From Deltaproteobacteria bacterium (lineage in GTDB: Bacteria; Myxococcota_C; UBA6777), in NCBI GenBank assembly GCA_002731275.1, contig PCBK01000006.1, forward strand, positions 1 through 36,327: a stretch of 36,327 nucleotides of DNA. Reading direction: 5' to 3'. Below, piece after piece: positions 1-7,517 of the stretch. Numbering within the stretch: the stretch's first letter is position 1; every line of letters starts with the position of its first letter. The position numbers were made by a program, and so were the translations under genes. Under the pieces are notes generated by a model. That model was not told where the DNA came from, did no database searches, and saw only the letters and a program-made list of their open reading frames with translations.

Positions 1-2
1 AT

Positions 3-215
3 ATGTTCCAATACCTGGGGCACAACCAGAGTGCAGCGTTGAGCTTCTCTTCCTTTGCGCAGGTTTACGACGGAACTGGTGGGACAAGCACAACAACAAA
101 TGAATTTTGCTTTATCAACTTGCAAGTCATCCGCTACAACGATGCACGTTGCGCACCCTACAACAGCCAAGGAAATGGTAACTGCATCCCCTCCTTTATC
201 ACCTTCAATCGCTAG
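3..215 (+). CDS. C-terminal fragment of an unknown protein (5' end outside window)
   Basis: An open frame runs from the window edge to a TAG stop and encodes at least 70 residues. The Met at position 3 may be internal, because no ribosome binding site can be seen this close to the edge. The residues are rich in Ser, Thr, Gly, Asn and aromatics, with three Cys (one in a FCFINL stretch, two near the end). This composition is common in the C-terminal beta-rich part of secreted proteins. I do not recognise a family. The IS605-type element begins about 200 bp downstream, and that gap shows no gene. Confidence 0.45.
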   Translation: MFQYLGHNQSAALSFSSFAQVYDGTGGTSTTTNEFCFINLQVIRYNDARCAPYNSQGNGNCIPSFITFNR

Positions 216-410
216 GAACAGATTGTAGGATACATATCCAACCTCCTCTCCAGTCTTCGTTCCGAAGATACAAACACCATATGCTTCTCCACATACCAAA
301 CTCTCCTTGTGCCCTTTACACCCAGGCACCAAGCCCTGCTCTCGTCTGGTGACATTCCCTACCAAGCCAACCAAGCATTCGTGCCTATACCGATTGCAAG
401 CAATCCACCA

Positions 411-560
411 GTGAACTACTCGCGCCTAAAGGAGCGAGCTTCCAGTCGCGTGAGCGACCTTCTTTTTTGACGACTCACAGCCATGTGCGCCCACAGCTTC
501 CGCCGTTTGCGTCTTCTCATTGGCTCCTCGTCCAGTATCACGCCGGAGAACCCCCCGTTG
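411..560 (-). ncRNA. Predicted omega RNA at the tnpB 3' end (location only)
   Basis: In TnpB systems the guide RNA scaffold is made from the 3' end of tnpB plus the transposon right end, and the guide itself is the host sequence just outside. The matching region here is the last part of tnpB and the end hairpin, read on the minus strand, with a guide that would lie below about position 411. Nothing in the sequence proves the RNA; the call rests on position and on the intact TnpB. Confidence 0.35.
419..438. repeat. Subterminal hairpin, presumed right end of the IS605-type element
   Basis: CTCGC at 419-423 pairs with GCGAG at 434-438 around a loop that contains the tnpB stop codon. The same stem occurs at the other end of the element. 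TnpA of this superfamily recognises such hairpins, and here the hairpin would also lie near the 3' end of the TnpB guide RNA. Confidence 0.6.
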
Positions 561-1817
561 TGACAACTCCGTTCCAGAGTCCTGTATCAGATTGATTGCT
601 CGTTTCTTTAACACTTTCGCTGCGTTGACGTCAGCATTCTCGCGATGCCCACAACCCAAACATACAAAAAGCTCTCTTCTTTTCCGATTGTCCGGGTGAG
701 TGTGGCCGCAATCTGCACACTCTTGAGAGCTTTGGTACGCGCTTACTTTGAAAACCACTTTCGAAGCACGATGTGCTTTGTATTCCGTAAACTTCTCCAA
801 CTGATGCCATCCCACCGACAGGATCGCCTTGTTGAGTCCTGTTTTTCTTTTGGCACCATTTGGCAAAAAACGACCTGTTTGCTCGTCTACTTTGGCTTTT
901 GGTCGCTTTGTCATTTGTTTCGTCTTCAGATCTTCGAAGATCAGCACGCTGGCATTCTTGACCAGCTTTTTGCTCGTTTTGTGATTGAAATCCTCTCGGA
1001 TATTCGCCTGTTTCTCGTAGCTACGAGCGATACGCCACTTCTTTTTCTGCCTCCTGTTTGAACCCTTTTCTCCCCTGTGCATGGCCTTTTGCAATCGCTT
1101 TCTCTTGCGCTCTTCGCGTTGCAGACTCTTCTTCTGTTCAGGAGAAAAATCATAGCTTGCATCGGTCGTTTGGGCAGGACAACACGTCCCTCGATCGATG
1201 GCTTCGACCATGTTTTCCAACTCTTGTGTCGTCCTGGTTTGCAAAACATCCAGATGCTCTTGTTTTGTCTTCAGCTCGCTTTCATCGATGGGATCGTCAT
1301 AACAGAAGGACACCCAGTAACGACCATTCTTCTTTTTGACACGTATCGATTTGGGTTCTTTGAACTTTCGGTGCGTTTTGAGCACCAAAAAACCGATGTT
1401 GTTGCTCTTTGTTCCGATGAACAAACGAGTCACACCGTCTGGATAGAGCTGGAATTCGAAGAGTTCCCGGGTCAGGTGAATGCTGATGTTGTCGTGCTTT
1501 TTCTTGCGCCTGGGTTTTCCACATTTGCCCTTGATGAAGTTGTTGTACGTTTTGTACCAGTTGACGGCGCTGTTACGCAGAATCTGACTTGGACATTGGG
1601 ATAGCCAGGGGGTCAGCTCTTTGTCTTTAAACTGACTGTATTTTTGATCGACAGGAGCATATGTGCCCACGGGAAGGTATTTGCGGGCAAATGTGGTGTA
1701 GTAACGATGCTCATCACATTTTGCGTTCCAGATCACACGAGCACAACCAATCCACTGACTCAATGTGAGTCTTTGTTCCGGTGTGGGTAGGGCCTGGAAT
1801 CGAATCCCCATCAACAT
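426..1817 (-). CDS. tnpB: TnpB, RNA-guided RuvC nuclease of an IS605-type element
   Basis: The 463-residue protein has the full set of RuvC-type catalytic acids: Asp208 in AIDRG, Glu295 in IFEDLK and Asp396 in ENADVNAA. A zinc ribbon lies between them (Cys367/Cys370 and Cys386/Cys389, in CADCGH and CLGCGH). A basic N-terminal half precedes the nuclease, as in the OrfB_IS605 family. TnpB proteins are omega-RNA-guided DNA nucleases, ancestors of Cas12, that help keep the transposon at its donor site. The ATG start at 1817 has an AAAGGAG site a few bases upstream. tnpA starts 61 bp away on the other strand. No frameshift or catalytic loss is seen, so I expect an active enzyme. Confidence 0.92.
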   Translation of the reverse strand: MLMGIRFQALPTPEQRLTLSQWIGCARVIWNAKCDEHRYYTTFARKYLPVGTYAPVDQKYSQFKDKELTPWLSQCPSQILRNSAVNWYKTYNNFIKGKCGKPRRKKKHDNISIHLTRELFEFQLYPDGVTRLFIGTKSNNIGFLVLKTHRKFKEPKSIRVKKKNGRYWVSFCYDDPIDESELKTKQEHLDVLQTRTTQELENMVEAIDRGTCCPAQTTDASYDFSPEQKKSLQREERKRKRLQKAMHRGEKGSNRRQKKKWRIARSYEKQANIREDFNHKTSKKLVKNASVLIFEDLKTKQMTKRPKAKVDEQTGRFLPNGAKRKTGLNKAILSVGWHQLEKFTEYKAHRASKVVFKVSAYQSSQECADCGHTHPDNRKRRELFVCLGCGHRENADVNAAKVLKKRAINLIQDSGTELSQRGVLRRDTGRGANEKTQTAEAVGAHGCESSKKKVAHATGSSLL

Positions 1818-1878
1818 TTTGTTGCTCCTTTGTTAGCTGTTTGGTAAGGTAGCACATCCCCTGAAAGGAGTCAAGCAT

Positions 1879-2364
1879 ATGAAAAAAGAATATGAGTGGA
1901 GAACCGGAAGAATCTGTGTTTACGAGCTTCAATATCATCTAGTCTTTGTAACAAAATACAGGAGAGGGGTTTTTACAGCAGAGCATCTGCAGCGGTTGGA
2001 GGAGGTCTTCAGACAGACCTGTGAGCAAATGGAGGGAGAATTACTGGAATTTTCGGGAGAAAGCGAACATGTACATCTGTTGGTGAGCTTGCCGCCAAAA
2101 AGAGCGGTCTCGAATGTGGTGGGAAAGCTCAAGGGAAAATCGTCGTATGTGCTGCGCAAAGAATTTGGCGAAGAGCTGAAAGAGAAGTTGTGGGGAAAAC
2201 ATTTGTGGAGCCCAAGCTACTGTGTGGTATCGTGTGGAGGAGCTCCCCTCGAAGTGATCAAAAAATACATCGAAGAACAACAAAAACCACCAGGCAAAAT
2301 ATCAGTAGAACGCTCTCGAAGAGTAATACAACAACACAAACAAAAACAAAAAGTTGCCCACTAA
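1879..2364 (+). CDS. tnpA: IS200/IS605-family TnpA transposase (Y1 HUH)
   Basis: The 161-residue length is typical for the small IS200-type transposase. The HUH motif is His64-Val-His66 in SEHVHLLV, and the catalytic tyrosine is Tyr130 in VIKKYIEEQ. These proteins cut and rejoin single-stranded DNA at the hairpin ends through a 5'-phosphotyrosine link. The ATG start is preceded by GAAAGGAG, an excellent ribosome binding site. The stop falls directly against the end hairpin at 2365-2384. It is divergent from tnpB, the IS605 layout. The basic, Gln-rich tail after about residue 145 is common in the family. It looks complete and functional. Confidence 0.93.
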   Translation: MKKEYEWRTGRICVYELQYHLVFVTKYRRGVFTAEHLQRLEEVFRQTCEQMEGELLEFSGESEHVHLLVSLPPKRAVSNVVGKLKGKSSYVLRKEFGEELKEKLWGKHLWSPSYCVVSCGGAPLEVIKKYIEEQQKPPGKISVERSRRVIQQHKQKQKVAH

Positions 2365-2384
2365 CTCGCCCCTGAAGAAGCGAG
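2365..2384. repeat. Subterminal hairpin, presumed left end of the IS605-type element
   Basis: CTCGC at 2365-2369 pairs with GCGAG at 2380-2384, the same stem as at the other end of the element. It starts immediately after the tnpA stop codon. Confidence 0.6.
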
Positions 2385-2455
2385 ACTGCGTGGGCTTGAT
2401 CTCGTTCAAAGCACACATCCAAAAGCATTCCATACAGAGGTGATTGCTTTTATTG

Positions 2456-2672
2456 GGCTCGTTTCCACTTGCCCCTGCTGCCGCGCTTCGCTTGCCTTCG
2501 GCTGCCTATCTGTGGGCAAGTTGCCACTTGCCCCTGCTGCCGCGCTTCGCTTGCCTCTGTGGGGTTGCCACCCACACCCGCCTGGGGTCGTTGCCCCCAG
2601 ACCCCACGATGCTTACGCATCGTCTGTGTTGCGCTCTGCGAGCGCTGCTGCCGCGCTTCGCTTGGCATGGTG
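2456..2672 (+). repeat. Multi-hairpin dispersed repeat, copy A
   Basis: This copy is a string of short palindromes. GGGCAAGT pairs with ACTTGCCC (2514-2521 with 2526-2533), GTGGG with CCCAC (2559-2563 with 2571-2575), CTGGGG with CCCCAG (2582-2587 with 2595-2600), CGATGC with GCATCG (2607-2612 with 2617-2622), and GCGCTC with GAGCGC (2631-2636 with 2640-2645). A GCCGCGCTTCGCTTG block appears three times between them. The same ordered modules recur near 8.8, 19.6, 21.8 and 25.6 kb. Frames running through it are repeat translation, not genes. The rest of the gap between 2385 and 2847 shows nothing else. Confidence 0.9.
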
Positions 2673-2847
2673 GTATGGGGGAGTCCTGTACATTTTGATC
2701 ATCCCAATTTGTCATTCATCAAGATTTTTTGGGGTCGTTGTGCAAGTCTTGGCGCTTTGGAGGGCATGGTGTGTTGTGTGGCTTGGATTTTTTGTGTTTG
2801 GAATGGCTTTGTTTATCATGTGATTACAATTTTTTTGCAAATTGCGC

Positions 2848-2876
2848 TTGACATACGGGGGGGAGATTGGTATTTA
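2848..2876 (+). promoter_or_regulatory. Sigma-70-type promoter of tRNA-Leu copy 1
   Basis: TTGACA at 2848-2853 and TATTTA at 2871-2876 are separated by 17 bp. The -35 box is a perfect consensus, and the tRNA begins about 47 bp after the -10 box. Confidence 0.75.
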
Positions 2877-2923
2877 AGCTGTCCGACGACGAGAACGAAA
2901 GTTCTGGTTTGTTGAAAACCATC

Positions 2924-3006
2924 GCCGAAGTGGTGGAACTGGTAGACACGCTGTCTTGAGGGGGCAGTGGGCCTAGCCCGTGCCGGTTCGAGTCCGGCCT
3001 TCGGCA
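2924..3006 (+). tRNA. tRNA-Leu (anticodon GAG), copy 1
   Basis: The acceptor stem GCCGAAG pairs with CTTCGGC at the 3' end. The anticodon stem CTGTC/GGCAG encloses the loop TTGAGGG, giving anticodon GAG, which reads CUC/CUU leucine codons. A long variable arm (class II) and a GGTTCGAGTCC T-arm are present. The 3' CCA is not encoded. It is identical over all 83 nt to the gene at 26149, and the ten bases before both copies are also the same. Confidence 0.95.
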
Positions 3007-3010
3007 CAAG

Positions 3011-3044
3011 AAAGCTCCAAGCAAATTCGCTTGGGGCTTTTTTT
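3011..3044 (+). terminator. Rho-independent terminator of tRNA-Leu copy 1
   Basis: A stem of CCAAGC with GCTTGG, extended by AAGC/GCTT pairs, closes over AAATTC and is followed by a run of seven T. It starts five bases after the tRNA. Confidence 0.85.
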
Positions 3045-3159
3045 GTATCTCTCGCACCAAAACCAAAGACACAACATCCCACGTGGACATCATGAGCTGT
3101 TGCATCATGACAATCTCAAGCCTTTGTGTTCACACTGAATGCTCTCAAAGGAGTCGCAA

Positions 3160-3567
3160 TTGAAAAAAGTGAAATTGGCCTTGAAAATCCTTTTGGGTGT
3201 GGCGTTCATCTTGGCGGGTATCAATCATTTCCTCAACCCGGCGTTTTACACGAAGATGATGCCCACATACATTCCTATGCACTACGCAATGGTCATCCTG
3301 AGTGGCGTGACAGAGATTCTCGTGGGGAGCATGTTGCTCATCCCCAGCACGACTCGAATTGGTGCCTGGGGGATCATCGCCCATCTTTTGGTGTTCTTCA
3401 CAGTCCATATTTGGATGTTGCAAAAAGCAGATACACTTTTTAAAGACATCCCTGTCAGTGCACTGTGGGGTAGACTCGCTTTCCAATTTGTCTTCATCGC
3501 TTGGGCCTATTGGTTCACAAAAACAGAACCCTTGACCAAAACCAAGGAGCACACTCATGAAAATTGA
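3160..3567 (+). CDS. DoxX-like small integral membrane protein
   Basis: The product has about 135 residues and four hydrophobic segments. Its pattern is of the DoxX/DoxD type: ILLGVAFILAGINHFLNP near the N-terminus, then a TEILVGSMLLIP segment and an aromatic final helix. This family holds small quinone-linked or otherwise uncharacterised membrane proteins, and no precise reaction can be given. I chose the TTG at 3160 because AAAGGAG lies six bases before it. The upstream ATG at 3139 has no such site and would add only seven residues. The last 11 bases overlap the next gene, suggesting translational coupling. Confidence 0.75.
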   Translation: MKKVKLALKILLGVAFILAGINHFLNPAFYTKMMPTYIPMHYAMVILSGVTEILVGSMLLIPSTTRIGAWGIIAHLLVFFTVHIWMLQKADTLFKDIPVSALWGRLAFQFVFIAWAYWFTKTEPLTKTKEHTHEN

Positions 3568-3850
3568 ACGATACACATTTACACAGCAAGAGATTCGGAT
3601 GGATGGGGTCGAGTTTGTGGACTGCACCTTCGTCAATTGTACACTCGTCTACGCAGGTGGACCTCCTCCATCTATCGTGAATTGTACGTTTGATTCGATT
3701 AACTGGTCATTCACAGAGTCTGCTGGTAACACGATTCAGTTTTTGGGGGCGATATACCAGGGCTTTGGAGAGGGAGGACAAGAGCTTGTCGAACAACTCT
3801 TCGAAAATATCCGTACTCTCGCCAAAGAACCCGAAGACACCATGAATTGA
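3557..3850 (+). CDS. Small conserved hypothetical protein with a short pentapeptide-like core
   Basis: The 97-residue protein has a central stretch where VEFVDCTFVNCTLVY and IVNCTFDSINWSF give alternating hydrophobic and Cys/Asn positions, like one or two coils of a pentapeptide-type beta-helix. A GGPPPS turn joins them. The C-terminal third is a plain amphipathic helix. I recall similar short proteins annotated as hypothetical in proteobacteria and can assign no function. The start is well supported: AAGGAG lies seven bases before the ATG, inside the end of the DoxX-like gene, so the two are probably translated together. It has no signal peptide and is expected in the cytoplasm. Confidence 0.7.
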   Translation: MKIERYTFTQQEIRMDGVEFVDCTFVNCTLVYAGGPPPSIVNCTFDSINWSFTESAGNTIQFLGAIYQGFGEGGQELVEQLFENIRTLAKEPEDTMN

Positions 3851-3963
3851 AGCTCTACTTTCGCTCTTTGATATCAAGTCACATCGCCAACAGCTCCAAC
3901 AGAAATCTCTTCAAAGTCCTTTTTCAAACCTCTTTTCTTGCAGAAGACGCCCTGGAATCCGGA

Positions 3964-4830
3964 TCATTGTAACAGGATCTTCCTCCTGTGGAAGTCGATC
4001 CACACACGATATCTTGCGAAGATATTGGCACCCAAATAGCCATCAACTGGTGGTAATTGAAACGAGAAGAATTGAAATGAGAGGGGTTGTATGTGTTGAC
4101 CTGCAAGCTTGAGAGATGTGGGGGTCCACCTGTGAGAATGTTGCTGTTTTGATGACTTGCTGGAGTCTGTGGCCAAACGTCGACGCACACTTGTTGGTTT
4201 GATGATGGAGTGTGTTGCGCCTGTGTCCCACAGAAAACGTACAGCCTCGCCTGCAAGGGAACCCCGACTGATCACACCATACCCATCAAGAGAGAAGGGG
4301 ATCACCACACCCTTTGCGTCCTTTTTCCAAAGAATCTGCTTGGGTGGGTATAAACGCAAACGCTTCTTTTTGTAGTCAATGAGCACTCCGAATTTCCTGA
4401 GAAAAGCATGTCCAAGTGTGCCGTTTTTATTGGGGGGCGCGAAGTTCTTTGCGTATAGATGTTCATAGCCTCGAAAATGTCGGAGAGACAGTCCTCCAAG
4501 AGTCAATGTTGAAAGAGTAAACTCACGTGCGGAGAAGGTTTGCCCCTTCATATTCCGGTATGCGCGCTTTCTTCCTGTATAGGAGGGCTTCGTTTGTTTC
4601 AGTATTGAAGGGTGAAGGGTGAGACCGTTTCCTCCACCAAGATCGAGCATCACCCAGTGTTTGTATGGGCCGATTTGGATCTGCACTTCTGGCAAGTGTG
4701 AGCGAATACGCAACGGCAATTCGACCATCGAGACGTGAGGATGAGCGTACTTGAACAGAGGCCGTCCTGCACACGAAATGGAACAAAGAAGTGTTGCAGA
4801 GAGGATACATGCGTGAATATATTTCGACAC
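3964..4830 (-). CDS. Lipoprotein with two retropepsin-like aspartic protease domains
   Basis: The 288-residue product starts with a basic, hydrophobic signal ending near Cys20 (SISC|AG), a plausible though non-canonical lipobox. Two similar domains follow. The second contains the full aspartic protease motif WDTGATHSII (DTG at 202-204) and a later ILE-like GYLGANIFARY segment. The first has DLG (63-65) in the matching place, so its Thr is missing. Retropepsin-like enzymes normally pair two DTG motifs, one per monomer or lobe. A DLG+DTG fusion might be a lopsided pseudo-dimer or an inactive binder. The start is a GTG with CCGGAG five bases upstream. The periplasmic or outer-membrane location is inferred from the signal. 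Confidence 0.78.
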   Translation of the reverse strand: MSKYIHACILSATLLCSISCAGRPLFKYAHPHVSMVELPLRIRSHLPEVQIQIGPYKHWVMLDLGGGNGLTLHPSILKQTKPSYTGRKRAYRNMKGQTFSAREFTLSTLTLGGLSLRHFRGYEHLYAKNFAPPNKNGTLGHAFLRKFGVLIDYKKKRLRLYPPKQILWKKDAKGVVIPFSLDGYGVISRGSLAGEAVRFLWDTGATHSIIKPTSVRRRLATDSSKSSKQQHSHRWTPTSLKLAGQHIQPLSFQFFSFQLPPVDGYLGANIFARYRVWIDFHRRKILLQ

Positions 4831-5094
4831 GATAACTCCGGATTCATAGTTCGTTGTTGTGGAAAAGCTTGTCCCCGGAACCTGTCTTCAAGAAACATAC
4901 CTGTGTGGCATCAACTCTTCCCTCTTTCGAGCTTCCTGACGACAACAATCTTGAAACCGATCATCAGCTGACTAGGTTCCTGACATCCAAACACCTGATA
5001 CAGGAAAGGATTGTAGTCAATACAGTCACACCGAAGCCGGAAAAGCGTACCCGAAGCGATTCGCTGGACATGAAGATGGTACGATATGTAAGGC

Positions 5095-5131
5095 TTTTTT
5101 TCCGTATCCTTTTTTCCATCTGACGGCCTAA
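5095..5131 (-). repeat. Dispersed repeat family 2, copy 1
   Basis: Read on the minus strand it begins TTAGGCCGTCAGATGG, then an A-run and GGATACGG. Related copies lie near 7330, 7465, 9050, 10975 and 35440. It ends four bases before the small Cys-rich ORF at 5136. The rest of the gap from 4831 to 5094 shows no gene or clear signal. Confidence 0.75.
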
Positions 5132-5135
5132 GCCA

Positions 5136-5360
5136 ATGTATGATAAGGTGTATGGACGCAACGGCCAAAGTATCACATGCAAGACGGATGCAGACTGTAA
5201 CAATCCCTGTCGACATGTGTGCTGTCGCAACTTTCTCTTTGCTGAGATTGTGGTGTGCAAGCAAGGTGTTTGCACATTTGAAGTCTCGAACAAATGCGGT
5301 TTTTGTGCCTCTGGTACTGGCTCCGAAAGTTGTGGTTTGCCGCCCAACTATACGCCGTAA
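5136..5360 (+). CDS. Short Cys-rich ORF, possible remnant of a secreted Cys-rich protein
   Basis: The 74 residues contain eleven Cys, including a CKTDADCNNPC motif like the C-x-x-D-x-D-C units of the large Cys-rich lipoprotein at 29773. There is no signal peptide and no clear ribosome binding site, and the frame is closed by a TGA just upstream inside repeat family 2. The likely reading is a broken fragment of a longer secreted protein whose N-terminus was lost, perhaps through the repeat. A real small cytoplasmic protein cannot be excluded, since its stop lies 11 bases before the amidohydrolase start and the two could share a transcript. Confidence 0.4.
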   Translation: MYDKVYGRNGQSITCKTDADCNNPCRHVCCRNFLFAEIVVCKQGVCTFEVSNKCGFCASGTGSESCGLPPNYTP

Positions 5361-5371
5361 GGAGTGTGAAT

Positions 5372-7129
5372 ATGTCCAGGACGCTGATCCAACGAGGTCT
5401 ACTGTTTAGCGGTCATCCCGAAGAAAAGAGGCGACTTTGTGATATCCTCATCGAAGACAAACGCATCAAGCAGATCTCCGATGAGCCTCTCTCCGTCGAT
5501 GACAACACGAGAGTCATCAACGCCGATGGGAAGTGGGTCACACCTGGATTTCTCGACACCCACACCCACTATGATGCTGAGCTGCTCGTCTCACCTGCCC
5601 TCAAAGAATCAGCCCGACATGGTGTGACATCCGTCATTATGGGGAGCTGCTCGGTCTCCGCCGTGCTCAATTCTCCCGAAGACACCTCCGATATGTTCAC
5701 CAGGGTCGAAGCCATCCCTCGCGATCAGATGCTCCCCATCATGAAGGAACACAAGACATGGTCGACTCCTGCTGAGTGGGTCGAACACGTCAAAACACTC
5801 CCGCTCGGTGTGAATGTCGCCTCTTTTCTTGGCCACTCCGATCTTAGAGCACATGTCATGGGACTTTCGCGCTCTCTCAAGAGAGGTGAACGCGCGACAC
5901 CTGACGAGCAGCAAAAGATGAATGGTCTCTTGGACGAGGCGTTGGATGCTGGATTTTTGGGTTTGTCGACGATGGACAACCCGTGGGACAAGATGGACGG
6001 TGAGCGTTTTTGGTCGAAGAAGACGCCTTCATATTACTCGACCTGGAAAGAGCGCGCGCCGTTGATACGAACATTGCGACGTCGAGGGGCGATTTTGCAG
6101 GGAGCACCTAATTTGGTCACACGTATCAACGCGCTTGTCTATATGATGAAGAGCACGGGGCTCGGTCGAAAACCCCTCAAGACGACGATGATCGCGATGT
6201 TAGACTTGATCGGTGATCGCTGGATTATGCCCATTGTTGGGCTTGGGACGAGAATCTTTACGCATCTGTTCCGGGCTGATTTTCGGATGCAATCGCCTCC
6301 TGCACCCTTCACTGTTTATTACGATGGGGTGGACTCTGTGATGTTCGAAGAGTTCCCCTCTGGTGAGGCGATCCGCCATCTCGCGAGAGATCTTGAGCAA
6401 CGCAATGAGCTGATCGCAGATCCTTCATTTCGTGAACAATTTAAGGCTGAGTACAGAAAACGTTTTGCGCCCAAAGTGTGGCACCGTGATCTGTCCATTG
6501 CGTACATTTTGAAGTGTCCTGACAAAGAGCTTGTGGGCAAGAATTTCATGGACATCGCCAAAGAGAGGGGTGTTCATCCTGTCGATGCCTTCCTCGACTT
6601 GATCATTGAATACGACAAGGAGATCCGTTGGACCACGACTATCGGCAATGATCGCCCCGAGAAGTACAAGAAGCTCTACAACTATCCCTACAATCTGATC
6701 AGTTTCTCCGATGCAGGCGCCCACCTGAACAATATGGCGTTTTACAATTTTCCGCTCAAGATGCTCAAGTCCGTCCTCGACGCAGAGCAAGCAGGGAAGC
6801 CTATCATGTCGGTTGAGAAGTGTGTATGGCGTGTCTCAAAGGAGCAGGCCGATTGGTTTGGGTTGGACTGTGGTTATGTGGCAGAAGGAAACGTCGCGGA
6901 CCTCAATATTCTCGACCCATCGATGTTTGGTAACATTAGGGAGGAGGTGAGTGAAGCGCCAATTGATGCTTTTGGTGGGTATATACGCCTAGTCAACCGC
7001 GCAAAAGGTGTGGTCTCTCACGTACTCGTAGGTGGAGAGGTTATCTTTGAGGATGATGATTTTGTCGAGGGGATTGGGACCGAGAAGAAAGTAGGGCGTT
7101 TCTTGTCGGCCCATCGGGATGGAGTGTGA
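5372..7129 (+). CDS. Amidohydrolase of the N-acyl-D-amino-acid deacylase (D-aminoacylase) family
   Basis: The 585-residue enzyme opens with a small beta domain and then PGFLDTHTHYDAE, the metal-binding His-x-His (64 and 66) of the amidohydrolase superfamily. The SCSVSAVLNS segment sits where D-aminoacylases carry their Cys metal ligand. SFSDAGAHL near residue 450 supplies the late catalytic Asp and a His. The family hydrolyses N-acyl groups from D-amino acids or related amides and dihydropyrimidine-like rings; the exact substrate cannot be told. The length fits the longer members. I chose the ATG at 5372 because GTAAGGAGTG stands just before it; an open frame upstream from 5294 lacks such a site. 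No signal peptide is seen, so it should be cytoplasmic. Confidence 0.88.
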   Translation: MSRTLIQRGLLFSGHPEEKRRLCDILIEDKRIKQISDEPLSVDDNTRVINADGKWVTPGFLDTHTHYDAELLVSPALKESARHGVTSVIMGSCSVSAVLNSPEDTSDMFTRVEAIPRDQMLPIMKEHKTWSTPAEWVEHVKTLPLGVNVASFLGHSDLRAHVMGLSRSLKRGERATPDEQQKMNGLLDEALDAGFLGLSTMDNPWDKMDGERFWSKKTPSYYSTWKERAPLIRTLRRRGAILQGAPNLVTRINALVYMMKSTGLGRKPLKTTMIAMLDLIGDRWIMPIVGLGTRIFTHLFRADFRMQSPPAPFTVYYDGVDSVMFEEFPSGEAIRHLARDLEQRNELIADPSFREQFKAEYRKRFAPKVWHRDLSIAYILKCPDKELVGKNFMDIAKERGVHPVDAFLDLIIEYDKEIRWTTTIGNDRPEKYKKLYNYPYNLISFSDAGAHLNNMAFYNFPLKMLKSVLDAEQAGKPIMSVEKCVWRVSKEQADWFGLDCGYVAEGNVADLNILDPSMFGNIREEVSEAPIDAFGGYIRLVNRAKGVVSHVLVGGEVIFEDDDFVEGIGTEKKVGRFLSAHRDGV

Positions 7130-7312
7130 AGCCAGATATTCGGAAGTTTGCACTCATCGGATCATTGTGAGTGTGTTTGTCTCTTGTGATTCGAGGGGGA
7201 GCGCCATTCTCACCATACAACCAGAACAAGGCTTGATTTCGGACTTGACCCATCACCGGCCACTTGGTACCCTATGCACCAACAGACCCTTTTATCTTCG
7301 TTTTTGAAGAGA

Positions 7313-7491
7313 TAAGGCCGTCGGATGGAAAAAAGCGAAGACAAGAGGGCAGTGGATGGAGCCTCAAGCAAGGCACGAGGAGAAGGCATAGTATCGCTAC
7401 GCCGACGACGAATAACGATGCTTGCGGTTTCAACAACAACCTCCTGTCTTCGTCTCATTTTCCGTATCCTTTTTTTCATCTGGCGGCCTAA
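7313..7491. repeat. MITE-like unit bounded by inverted copies of repeat family 2
   Basis: The left end (7313-7349, plus orientation) reads TAAGGCCGTCGGATGG, an A-run and GCGAAGAC. The right end (about 7433-7491) is the same motif inverted, in a longer form with the extra GGATACGGAAAATGAGA block. About 85 bp of unrelated sequence lies between. No transposase is inside, so if mobile it would need help from elsewhere. It ends 26 bp before the cytochrome start codon and may carry that gene's promoter. The remainder of the 7130-7312 gap shows no gene. Confidence 0.6.
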
Positions 7492-7517
7492 CTGCTGATG
7501 GCTTGGAGTTGAAAACA

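Larger units (their letters stand above)
411..2409 (-). mobile_element. IS605-type insertion sequence (divergent tnpA/tnpB)
   Basis: The element carries a Y1 HUH transposase and a TnpB nuclease gene, transcribed away from each other across a 61-bp gap. Each end has a short imperfect palindrome with a CTCGC/GCGAG stem, at 419-438 and 2365-2384. Hairpins inside both ends, rather than terminal inverted repeats, are the hallmark of the IS200/IS605 superfamily, which moves as single-stranded DNA. With the usual order (left end next to tnpA, right end after tnpB), the element reads right to left here. The exact cleavage points cannot be fixed by eye, so the outer borders are approximate; a GTTCAC-like end (complement of 411-416) and a TTGAAC motif (complement of 2404-2409) are plausible flanks. 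Both ORFs are intact, so the element may be active. Confidence 0.8.

Noticed and set aside
1077-1604. 175-codon plus-strand frame inside tnpB
   Set aside because: It lies wholly antisense to a well-supported TnpB gene and has no motif of its own.
2440-2915. Several overlapping frames of 60-150 codons in repeat copy A (and likewise in copies B, C, D and E)
   Set aside because: They translate the palindromic repeat in several frames and recur at each copy with the same nonsense peptide pieces. They are not genes.
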